From an uncultured Brevibacterium sp. (lineage in GTDB: Bacteria; Actinomycetota; Actinomycetes; Actinomycetales; Brevibacteriaceae): a stretch of DNA of 27,429 nt. How positions within the stretch are numbered: position 1 is the first letter of the stretch; the number at the start of each line of letters is the position of its first letter. Under the pieces are notes generated by a model. The model ran no database searches and was not told the DNA's origin. It was given only the letters and a program-made list of their open reading frames with translations. The position numbers and the translations under genes were made by a program. Below are positions 1 through 5,971 of the stretch, piece by piece. Location of the stretch: contig CALUDL010000015.1 of the NCBI GenBank assembly GCA_943914815.1, positions 1 to 27,429 on the forward strand. Direction: 5' to 3'.

Positions 1-311
1 GGCGATCTCAGAGGATGCTCAAGTCTATCTGGGATGGGTAGTGACGATTCCCAACTCACTAGAACAGAAAGTACTCGAACGGCCAAGTCTATCTGGGATG
101 GGTAGTGACGATTCCCAACGCATACGCGCCGCGCTGTTCGAGTAGGTCAAGTCTATCTGGGATGGGTAGTGACGATTCCCAACTGGACTGGGTGGACTGC
201 ATGGACGTGTACAAGTCTATCTGGGATGGGTAGTGACGATTCCCAACAGGCAATGCGGTAAATCCACCATGTCAGCAAGTCTATCTGGGATGGGTAGTGA
301 CGATTCCCAAC
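1..311 (-). CRISPR. Type II-C CRISPR array, partial (5 repeats, continues off the left edge)
   Basis: Five identical 36-bp repeats lie at 20-55, 84-119, 148-183, 212-247 and 276-311. On the plus strand they begin CAAGTCTATC and end GATTCCCAAC. The four complete spacers are all 28 bp, giving an exact 64-bp period. Positions 1-19 are the end of another spacer, so the array continues to the left. I place crRNA synthesis on the minus strand for two reasons. The reverse-complemented repeat (GTTGGGAATC...AGACTTG) resembles the crRNA-sense repeat of the Corynebacterium diphtheriae Cas9 system as I recall it. It also ends in TAGACT, a TAnnnT -10-like hexamer in the place where Neisseria-type II-C repeats carry embedded promoters. 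The strand is therefore inferred. No spacer matches another part of this window by eye. The cas genes lie 5.3 kb away, beyond unrelated genes. Confidence 0.97.
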
Positions 312-312
312 G

Positions 313-334
313 TTCAAGGTCGCTACCCCTTGAA
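313..334. repeat. Inverted repeat next to the last CRISPR repeat
   Basis: TTCAAGG and CCTTGAA form a perfect 7-bp stem around an 8-nt loop, starting 2 nt after the final CRISPR repeat. No T-run follows on either strand, so I do not call it an intrinsic terminator. It sits at the junction between the array and the truncated transposase and may be a leftover leader element, a recombination scar or chance. Confidence 0.4.
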
Positions 335-338
335 GGAT

Positions 339-660
339 TCAAGATTCGCGCAACTTAGAGACTTCCTTTTCTAGCTGACGGATCCGTTCGTAATCAGTCG
401 ACGCCTGGGCTTGATTGCGCATGGTCTTCGTACGGGCACGTTTGCCGGTGCCGTACTGCTTGAGCCAGGAGAAAAGTGAGGAACGATTAACCCCTAGCTC
501 TGCTGAACCAGACTGAAGTGTGAGCTACTCATTGTTTTCGAATAGGGCCACAGCATCACGCTTGAACTGTTCAGAGCACCTAGACATGGTGGTAGGCGAC
601 CTTTCTTCCCAACCCAACCGGGACGGATATCAGGTGTCTACCAAACAGGGGTCAGGTCCA
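339..660 (-). mobile_element. IS3-family insertion sequence remnant (left end plus broken orfA)
   Basis: Read on the minus strand, an orfA-type transposase frame starts at an ATG at 587-585. It encodes an N-terminal helix-turn-helix of the IS3 kind (EQFKRDAVALFENNE, then LGVNRSSLFSWLKQYG) and the start of the leucine-zipper region (ERIRQLEKEVSKLRE). An in-frame TAG replaces codon 21 and the frame ends at 341-339 just after KLRE, where IS3 OrfA proteins normally continue with an ILRKAA-like stretch. OrfB is absent. The outer end at about 660, beginning TGGACCTGACCCC on the minus strand, looks like an IS3-type terminal inverted repeat and lies exactly where the upstream amidase frame is interrupted. 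The element is dead: one nonsense codon, truncated orfA, no orfB and no second end. Confidence 0.75.
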
Positions 661-895
661 ATCTCGACTTTGAGGGTGTCACCCGGCTTTGCGCCGTTGA
701 TGGCAATGGGTCCGGTAGCCTGGTTCACGTTGTCCCAGCCGACGCGCTGAACAGCTGCGACTCATCCGTGATGGTGTTGGAGAAGCAATCCGTGGCCTGG
801 ATTGCACTTTCATCGCCGCTGTCAATATGCAGGCGGGAGTCTTAGGCGGGGGCATAATCAGGACGCACCTGTGGGAATCGATGGAACGCATTCAT
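661..895 (-). pseudogene. Acetamidase/formamidase-family gene, 5' fragment, degraded
   Basis: The minus-strand frame from the ATG at 895-893 reads MNAFHRFPQVRPDYAPA, then an in-frame TAA, then DSRLHIDSGDESAIQATDCF and SNTITDESQLFSA. A frameshift follows, and the next frame continues VGWDNVNQATGPIAINGAKP and GDTLKVEI. The WDNVN-TGPIAINGAKPGDTL signature is typical of the N-terminal part of FmdA/AmdA amidases, which release ammonia from short aliphatic amides. The frame stops at 661, where the IS3-type end begins, and the rest of the roughly 300-400-residue protein is missing from the window. It therefore carries at least three lesions: a nonsense codon, a frameshift and a truncation by the insertion sequence. 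The family call rests on motif recognition, without alignment. Confidence 0.7.
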
Positions 896-955
896 CGCCC
901 TCTCTTTTTACGGAAAAGAACAACGAAGATTGCCATCCACCCTAGCTGGAAAACA

Positions 956-1005
956 GAACTGCCCTAGGTTTTCCTATCGCTTTAAAAGTAAAAACCTAAG
1001 ACAGT
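956..1005 (-). terminator. Hairpin downstream of the acyl-AMP ligase gene
   Basis: Arms of 16 bp at 956-971 and 990-1005 are complementary apart from two positions that are G-U wobbles in minus-strand RNA, with an 18-nt loop. It begins 25 bp past the stop codon of the minus-strand ligase gene, and a short, interrupted T-run follows. A transcription terminator for that gene is the likeliest role. An insertion-sequence end is an alternative given the neighbouring IS remnant. The flanking stretches 896-955 and 1006-1030 hold nothing I recognise. Confidence 0.5.
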
Positions 1006-1030
1006 TCAGTGGAGAGATAGCTTTGAACAG

Positions 1031-2560
1031 CTACTTCTCCTCATTAATCTCCTGGCGGATGACGTGCTTGAGCAGCTTGCCAGATGGGTTGCGTGGCAGT
1101 CCTCGCGCAATCTTGATCTCGCGGGGCTGCATGTACTTGGCCACCTTGTCAGCAAGGTGAGCACGGACTTCCTCAAGGCTAAGCAGTTGGCCTTCGTCTG
1201 TAACGATGACAGCCACTACGGTCTCTCCCCACTTGGGATGCTCGCGGCCCACGACCGCTACGTCTCGCACCTCGGGCATGCCTCGGATCGCTTCCTCAAC
1301 CTGCGCAGAGTAGACGTTTTCTCCACCGGTGATAATGACATCCTTCTTGCGATCGATGAGGTAGGCATATCCATCTTCATCGACCCGAGCGATATCGCCG
1401 GTACGAAACCAACCGTCGATAAAGGTCTCTGCGGTTGCTTCCGGGTCTGACAGATAAACACTCATCATGGACGGGCACTTGAGCCAGATTTCGCCTTCGC
1501 CGTTTGCCGTAATTTCTTCTCCCGAGTCGCTCTCCACACGGAAGTTAACTCCGAGCATGCCAGCCTTGCCGATAGATCCGGCCTTACGGATCTGGTCTTC
1601 TGGCTTCAGTACAGAACCAGCCGGGCCGGCTTCTGTCATTCCATATACTTGGTAGAAATTCTCTGTCCCGTATGCGTCGATAAGCATTCGGGCCATGTCT
1701 TCTCCAAGAGGGGAAGCTCCATAGATCAGCATCTTCATCGCCGACAAGTCATAGTCCTTCGGCTGCCGTGCTCCTTCTTCGACCTTAGCTTTGGCGAGTT
1801 GAACTGGACCGATGAAGGCGATGGGCGCACCAAAAACTGATGTGATGCGCTTGCTCTCCAACACCTCAAGGAATGAAGGGGCATCGTACTCGCGCATGAG
1901 CACTAGGGTTCCGCCGGTGAAAACCGTCGTGAGGGCCCAATTATTGAGGGGAGACGCATGCCAAATTGGCATGGCCAGCAGGTGCCGCTCGTCCTTATCG
2001 AAAGGCATGTTGGAGCAAATCGCTGGGCCGAGGGAACCGATGCCTCGGTGAGTGTGCATACAGCCCTTCGGGTAGCCCGTCGAGCCAGATGTGAAGAGAA
2101 CTTGCGCGTAGTCCCCAGAGTCAGCCAAAGGACCCGTGTAGGGGTCAGCCGCATCAACTGCTGCTTCGAATTCTCCTGGCTCCCACCCCGTAGTCATCCA
2201 AGGGATGTCAGGTGCGCCTGCCCGGGCTGTGTCGACCAGCGAATCGGAGACCACACCACACACCGCGCGAGTTGTCTGGGCGATGTATTCAATCTCCGGT
2301 GGTGCCATTTTGTGATTGACCGGAACGAGTACAGCTCCGAGTCGCCAAAGTCCGTATGCCGCGACCAAGAATCCTGGGTCATTTGTCGTCATGACCAGGA
2401 CGCGGTCGCCAGGGAGCACCCTGTGTCCTACGAAAACGGAGGCGGCTTTTTCGGCGAGGTCATAGAGCTCGCGGTATGTCATCGACTTATCACCCCACTC
2501 CAAGGCAGGGTGATCGGCGCGACGACGTGTGGTTGCTTCCAACGTTTCAAAAAGGTTCAT
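1031..2560 (-). CDS. Class I adenylate-forming acyl-CoA synthetase (FadD-like)
   Basis: A 509-residue cytoplasmic enzyme predicted to activate a carboxylic acid with ATP to an acyl-AMP and transfer it to coenzyme A. The ANL-superfamily motifs are present in order: the phosphate-binding FTSGSTGYPKG at residues 156-166, YGMTEAG in the middle, GWFRTGD and DRKKDVIITGGENVYS before the C-terminal domain, and PRNPSGK with the catalytic lysine at 495. The length is normal for the family and nothing is broken. The ATG at 2560 has AAGGAAG just upstream. It is transcribed divergently from the tetR-aidB pair, with a palindromic operator between them, so all three are probably co-regulated by the TetR protein. 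The partner acyl-CoA dehydrogenase homologue points to fatty- or branched-chain acid metabolism; the substrate cannot be read from the sequence. Confidence 0.92.
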   Translation of the reverse strand: MNLFETLEATTRRRADHPALEWGDKSMTYRELYDLAEKAASVFVGHRVLPGDRVLVMTTNDPGFLVAAYGLWRLGAVLVPVNHKMAPPEIEYIAQTTRAVCGVVSDSLVDTARAGAPDIPWMTTGWEPGEFEAAVDAADPYTGPLADSGDYAQVLFTSGSTGYPKGCMHTHRGIGSLGPAICSNMPFDKDERHLLAMPIWHASPLNNWALTTVFTGGTLVLMREYDAPSFLEVLESKRITSVFGAPIAFIGPVQLAKAKVEEGARQPKDYDLSAMKMLIYGASPLGEDMARMLIDAYGTENFYQVYGMTEAGPAGSVLKPEDQIRKAGSIGKAGMLGVNFRVESDSGEEITANGEGEIWLKCPSMMSVYLSDPEATAETFIDGWFRTGDIARVDEDGYAYLIDRKKDVIITGGENVYSAQVEEAIRGMPEVRDVAVVGREHPKWGETVVAVIVTDEGQLLSLEEVRAHLADKVAKYMQPREIKIARGLPRNPSGKLLKHVIRQEINEEK

Positions 2561-2596
2561 TTCACTTCCTTGTGATGAGTAGGTGGGCTACCATTC

Positions 2597-2624
2597 CAAT
2601 AAGTGAACCACAGTTCACTTATTG
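2597..2624. promoter_or_regulatory. 28-bp perfect palindrome, probable TetR operator
   Basis: CAATAAGTGAAC and GTTCACTTATTG are exact 12-bp inverted arms around a 4-nt centre (CACA). The palindrome lies between the divergent ligase gene (start 2560) and tetR gene (start 2653), 36 bp upstream of the first and 28 bp upstream of the second. Its size and symmetry suit a TetR dimer pair. Binding by the adjacent regulator is inferred from position. Confidence 0.75.
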
Positions 2625-2652
2625 TCGGAAGAAGTTTTGGGAAGAATATTTT

Positions 2653-3285
2653 GTGAATAAACCATCTACTGGACGGTTAGGTCCGAAAGCTGCGCGCACG
2701 AAAGCGAATATTCTCGCAACGGCTACTCGCCTTGTTGCGGATTCAGGCTTTGCCGGTGCCACCGCTAGGAATGTGGCCGAAGCGGCTGGAATCGCGACAG
2801 GAACGATTTATCGGTTTTACGGATCGCTTGAAGAGTTACACTCCGAGGTCTTCCGTAAAGTTGCCACGGTTGAATTCCTAGCAGTGGAGAAGGCGGTTCG
2901 CGGTGAACAATTTGTTCGGAATCAAATTCTGACTCTGGTAGATGTCTTTTCTTCACGAGCTTTGCGTTCCCGAAACCTTGCTGAAGCCCTTCTTTTCGAG
3001 CCAGTGAATCCGTTCGTTGAACAGGAACGATTGGTATATCGCTCCAAGTATCACGAGCTGTTGGCGGATGTGATCAGAAATGGGATTGAAGGCGGTGAAA
3101 TTCCCCCTCAGGACTCAGATTTGAGTGCAAGAGCTTTAGTTGGCGCCATCGCAGAATCGCTCATGGGTCGGCTAGCTCCGCCTCAAGCTGAACCGAAAAA
3201 CGACATTCAGATGACTAAGATGATCACCCATATCGGACATTTTTGCTTGCGGGCGATCGGTGCAGAAACGGAGAACCACACATGA
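2653..3285 (+). CDS. TetR/AcrR-family transcriptional regulator
   Basis: A 210-residue regulator. I chose the GTG at 2653 because GGGAAG lies at a proper distance before it and the protein then begins shortly before the DNA-binding domain; the longer frame would run through the palindromic operator and into the neighbouring promoter. Residues of about 15-60 form the TetR helix-turn-helix (RTKANILATATRLVADSGF, then AGATARNVAEAAGIATGTIY, RFYGSLEEL). The C-terminal ligand-binding half is not diagnostic. The stop overlaps the next start as ATGA, so it is translationally coupled to the AidB-like gene. It probably represses itself, aidB and the divergent acyl-AMP ligase through the palindrome upstream, with relief by an acyl-CoA or related ligand. 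That last point is inference from the neighbours. Confidence 0.9.
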   Translation: MNKPSTGRLGPKAARTKANILATATRLVADSGFAGATARNVAEAAGIATGTIYRFYGSLEELHSEVFRKVATVEFLAVEKAVRGEQFVRNQILTLVDVFSSRALRSRNLAEALLFEPVNPFVEQERLVYRSKYHELLADVIRNGIEGGEIPPQDSDLSARALVGAIAESLMGRLAPPQAEPKNDIQMTKMITHIGHFCLRAIGAETENHT

Positions 3286-4958
3286 GTCACCCAGACCAGA
3301 TTGGCGTGCGTCCATCCCCTCATGGGACCCATGAGGTTTTTAACCAGTCCGAACCCCGAGTTGATCTCAACGAGTACACGCTCAATGTCGCTCTACGTGA
3401 GGCGGTGGCAGAGTTTGCGCCAGGTGAAACAGAGACGAAACTCAATGAGATTGGCGCTCACGTTGGAGGTGCTCACTATCAGCGCGATGCTGATCTTGCC
3501 AATACCTTGACGCCACGGCACATTTCGCATGACCGTTGGGGTAACCGAGTAGACGAAATTGAGTTTCACCCCGCCTACCACAACATCATGGGCAAATCGG
3601 TCGAGTGGGGATTACACACGTCCATGTGGGTAGATCCCAAGCCAGGTGCCAATGTCATGCGGGCTGCTGGGTTCTATCTCGCATCCCAGATTGAGCCCGG
3701 ACACTCGTGTCCAATCTCAATGACACACGCAGTCGTTCCTGCGTTGCGTAAGTCCCCAGAGCTTTACGCTCAATGGGAGCCGCGGTTGCTCGCGACAGAA
3801 TACGACCCCGAACTTCGTGATCCGGCAACGAAGGCAGGAGTCATCTTCGGTATGGCGATGACCGAAAAGCAGGGTGGCTCTGACGTCAGGGCTAACACCA
3901 CGCGAGCGAAAGACAATGGCGACGGAACTTGGACGTTGACTGGCCATAAGTGGTTCTGTTCAGCGCCGCAGTCCGATGCTTTCCTTGTCTTAGCTAGCGA
4001 CGAAAACGATCCTTCCCGTACTCCTAGCTGTTTTTTGGTGCCGCGAATTCTGCCGGGCGGGACTCACAATGCGTTCTTCATCCAGCGTTTGAAGGACAAG
4101 CTTGGAAACAAGTCGAATGCTTCCTCCGAGATAGAATTGGATGGTGCTATCGGCTGGCTGGTCGGTGACGTTGGTCGAGGGGTTAAAACCATCATTGAAA
4201 TGGTTAATCGCACTCGCCTGGACTGTGTTATCGGCGCTGCAGCGGGAATGCGACAAGGCGTCGCTGAGGCTGTATGGCACGCAAAGCATCGAAGTGCTTT
4301 CGGCAAAACACTCATCGATCAGCCCGCAATGCGTAATGTCATCGCCGATCTCCAACTTGAGTCGGAAGCTGCAACGTGGACTGCAATGCGTTTGGCGGCG
4401 GCGCATGATGCTAGGGAAGGATCCGAACTCGACTTCCGCCGTCTCGCCACTGCAGTATCCAAGTACTGGGTGTGCAAGCGGGGACCGCATCATGCATATG
4501 AATCCCTTGAGTGCTTGGGCGGCAATGGCTACACCGAGCTGTTCCCACTCGCACGGCGGTACCGCGAGGCACCGGTCCTTGCGGTGTGGGAAGGCTCTGG
4601 CAATGTCATCGCGCTTGATGTTCTTCGCGCGCTTGCGCGCCACCCGCAATCGGGAGAGGCATTCTTGGCAGAGCTGGAAGCTTCGAGGGGGCGCGACAAC
4701 CTATACGATGCCCAGTTGGACAAGATGAAAAAGACCTTGCACGAAATCACCACCGATCCCTCCTCGGCTGAGCACCGGGCGAGGACGATCGTCGAAGAGT
4801 TCGCCCTTGCTCTCCAAGCACAGATTCTCCTTGAACACGCCCCTGAACAGGTGGCTGAAGCCTTCCTAGCGGGTCGGATTGATCGGAGCTCTCGCGGAAT
4901 TGAGTACGGCACTCTCACCTCGAAAGAGCATGTCAGTGCACTGTTAGAACGCGCCTAG
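3282..4958 (+). CDS. AidB-like acyl-CoA dehydrogenase family flavoprotein
   Basis: A 558-residue member of the acyl-CoA dehydrogenase superfamily, closest in feel to E. coli AidB. Shared stretches include FHPAYH, CPISMTHA, GMAMTEKQGGSDVRANTTRA (about residues 190-209), GHKWFCSAPQSDAFLVLA, RLKDKLGNKSNASSEIELD, IGWLVGDVGRGV, and WEGSGN towards the C-terminus. AidB binds FAD and DNA, belongs to the alkylation-damage response and has weak isovaleryl-CoA dehydrogenase activity. Whether this copy acts in DNA protection or in acyl-CoA oxidation cannot be told from sequence; the neighbouring acyl-AMP ligase favours metabolism. The ATG at 3282 overlaps the tetR stop (ATGA), which fixes the start. A strong hairpin follows the stop. 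No lesions were seen. Confidence 0.9.
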   Translation: MSHPDQIGVRPSPHGTHEVFNQSEPRVDLNEYTLNVALREAVAEFAPGETETKLNEIGAHVGGAHYQRDADLANTLTPRHISHDRWGNRVDEIEFHPAYHNIMGKSVEWGLHTSMWVDPKPGANVMRAAGFYLASQIEPGHSCPISMTHAVVPALRKSPELYAQWEPRLLATEYDPELRDPATKAGVIFGMAMTEKQGGSDVRANTTRAKDNGDGTWTLTGHKWFCSAPQSDAFLVLASDENDPSRTPSCFLVPRILPGGTHNAFFIQRLKDKLGNKSNASSEIELDGAIGWLVGDVGRGVKTIIEMVNRTRLDCVIGAAAGMRQGVAEAVWHAKHRSAFGKTLIDQPAMRNVIADLQLESEAATWTAMRLAAAHDAREGSELDFRRLATAVSKYWVCKRGPHHAYESLECLGGNGYTELFPLARRYREAPVLAVWEGSGNVIALDVLRALARHPQSGEAFLAELEASRGRDNLYDAQLDKMKKTLHEITTDPSSAEHRARTIVEEFALALQAQILLEHAPEQVAEAFLAGRIDRSSRGIEYGTLTSKEHVSALLERA

Positions 4959-4977
4959 TAAAGCTAGACGGCGTTAC

Positions 4978-5018
4978 GCCCCGGATGAATCGTCTTAAGA
5001 CGTCTTTTCATCCGGGGC
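4978..5018. terminator. Strong hairpin after the aidB-like gene
   Basis: GCCCCGGATGAA (4978-4989) and TTCATCCGGGGC (5007-5018) pair over 12 bp. The loop contains a further self-complementary CGTCTTAAGACG. It lies 20 bp after the aidB-like stop and overlaps the 3' end of the convergent DUF488 pseudogene. It could end transcription from both sides. Confidence 0.65.
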
Positions 5019-5426
5019 ATTGCTTTCGGCAAGGTACTGTGTGGCGATGAGCCGGTGGCGGGTTGATGAGTCAGTTTCGGGGCACAGGCGAAGAGCGTGG
5101 TCGAAGGTCGAATTTGTGGGCATTTCGCGTTCGTCGAATTGTGCGCGGAGCTAGTCCGCGCATCCATCGAACGGGAGGCCTTCTGTCCGCTAGGCGTGCA
5201 TCAGTTCCTCACTCGGCGCGAGTTCCAGCACATGCTGGTAGTCGATGTCCGCGATGAAGTCTAGGAACCAGGCGAGGTCGCCTTTCTTAGTAAAACCAGC
5301 GAGTTGGGTTGTGGTATGGCACCGGATGTCTACGACACGCTTAACGTTGTTGGCGCGTAGCTGATCAAAAAATTCCTCCGCGCTCTTCTTCGAGTAGCCG
5401 ATGGTGTAAAGCTCTATACCTGACAT
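4995..5426 (-). pseudogene. DUF488-family gene with two in-frame stop codons
   Basis: The minus-strand frame from the ATG at 5426 encodes MSGIELYTIGYSKKSAEEFF, a DUF488 N-terminus, continuing through VKRVVDIRCHTTTQLAGF to ELAPSEELMHA. A TAG follows at 5192-5190. The same reading frame then runs for 65 more codons, with a second TAG at 5153-5151, to a TAA at 4997-4995. That tail contains a recognisable DUF488 C-terminal motif (FDHALRLCPETDSSTRHRLI, then ATQYLAE). The total of about 143 codons matches the short DUF488 class. The gene therefore decayed by point mutations and was not cut. DUF488 function is unknown. It stands head to head with the birA fragment. Confidence 0.85.
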
Positions 5427-5450
5427 ATTGCCCGGTGTAGGTCCGCGTCT

Positions 5451-5592
5451 ATGCTTGAAAGCATGACTGTTCAGAACGTGGCGCGGATTCAGGCAGCGGT
5501 GGCAGAGTACTGGTCAGAGGTCCGGCACGTGGAGGTGTCGGAGTCGACGAACACGGAGCTGCTGGCCGCTGGCGTGCCGGGGGGTCGTGGCC
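5451..5592 (+). pseudogene. birA: Biotin-protein ligase gene, 5' fragment cut at a CRISPR repeat
   Basis: The frame from the ATG at 5451 (alternative ATG 5463) encodes VARIQAAVAEYWSEVRHVEV, then SESTNTELLAAGVPGGRG. The VEV-STN-ELLA pattern matches the start of the catalytic domain of actinobacterial biotin-[acetyl-CoA-carboxylase] ligases, which are about 250-300 residues long. Only about 47 codons survive. The homology stops at 5592, and the next base is the first base of the solitary CRISPR repeat; the open frame then runs through the repeat to a stop at 5634-5636. The rest of birA is not in this window. Either a rearrangement joined the CRISPR locus to birA here, or a deletion removed what lay between. 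The call rests on a short segment. Confidence 0.6.
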
Positions 5593-5628
5593 CAAGTCTA
5601 TCTGGAATGAGTAGTGCCGATTCCCAAC
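5593..5628. repeat. Solitary degenerate CRISPR repeat beside cas2
   Basis: This 36-bp unit matches the array repeat at 33 of 36 positions; the differences are at repeat positions 14, 18 and 25. It lies 22 bp past the cas2 stop, where the array of a II-C locus normally begins, but no second repeat follows on either side. The best reading is a decayed terminal repeat marking where the array once adjoined the cas operon. The alternative is a tracrRNA anti-repeat transcribed on the plus strand, with a hairpin GGAGC-AACT-GCTCC and a T-rich stretch at about 5658-5680 inside the cas2 3' end. Against that, anti-repeats usually diverge more in the middle. A 7-bp inverted repeat (GTCGTGG 5584-5590, CCACGAC 5639-5645) encloses it. 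Confidence 0.9.
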
Positions 5629-5650
5629 AATGTTGAATCCACGACGCCCT

Positions 5651-5971
5651 TTAACCGAACAGGAGCAACTGCTCCGGTTTAGTTTCTGGTGGTTCTTCGT
5701 ATGTGTTGTCGAAGCGCAGCATGGACGACCACGTAGGATCCGAGATCTTTAGAATTCGCACTAACCCTTTTGCTGGAATCTTTCGAGTGAGTCGACCGAT
5801 GACCCTAGACGTTCCGGTGGAGTTCACGAAGTACTTCACATACACGCTGAGTTGGATACGGTCAAAGCCTTCGTCTTTTAGAAGGTTCCGATATTGATTG
5901 GCAGCACGTTGTTCTTCCTTACGTTTCGTCGGGAAGTCGAACATCACCATAAGCCACATCGGATCAGCCAT
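5651..5971 (-). CDS. cas2: CRISPR-associated endonuclease Cas2
   Basis: A 106-residue Cas2, the dimeric scaffold of the Cas1-Cas2 spacer integrase. The chosen ATG at 5971 gives MADPMWLMVMFDFPTKRKEE, the normal Cas2 N-terminus with the beta-strand and conserved Asp (MFDFP), then FDRIQLSVYVKYF, a standard second strand. The longer open frame upstream is merely the overlap with cas1. The start overlaps the cas1 stop by 8 bp, so the two are translationally coupled. It is the last gene of the cas9-cas1-cas2 operon. Its stop is 22 bp from the solitary repeat. It looks intact, but its partner Cas1 has lost a catalytic residue. Confidence 0.95.
   Translation of the reverse strand: MADPMWLMVMFDFPTKRKEEQRAANQYRNLLKDEGFDRIQLSVYVKYFVNSTGTSRVIGRLTRKIPAKGLVRILKISDPTWSSMLRFDNTYEEPPETKPEQLLLFG

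Noticed and set aside
604..630. TTCCCAAC within the IS region resembling the end of the CRISPR repeat, a possible tracrRNA anti-repeat
   Set aside because: Only the last 8 bases match well. It lies in the 5' leader of the IS3 orfA, which explains the sequence, and no tail hairpin with a T-run follows.
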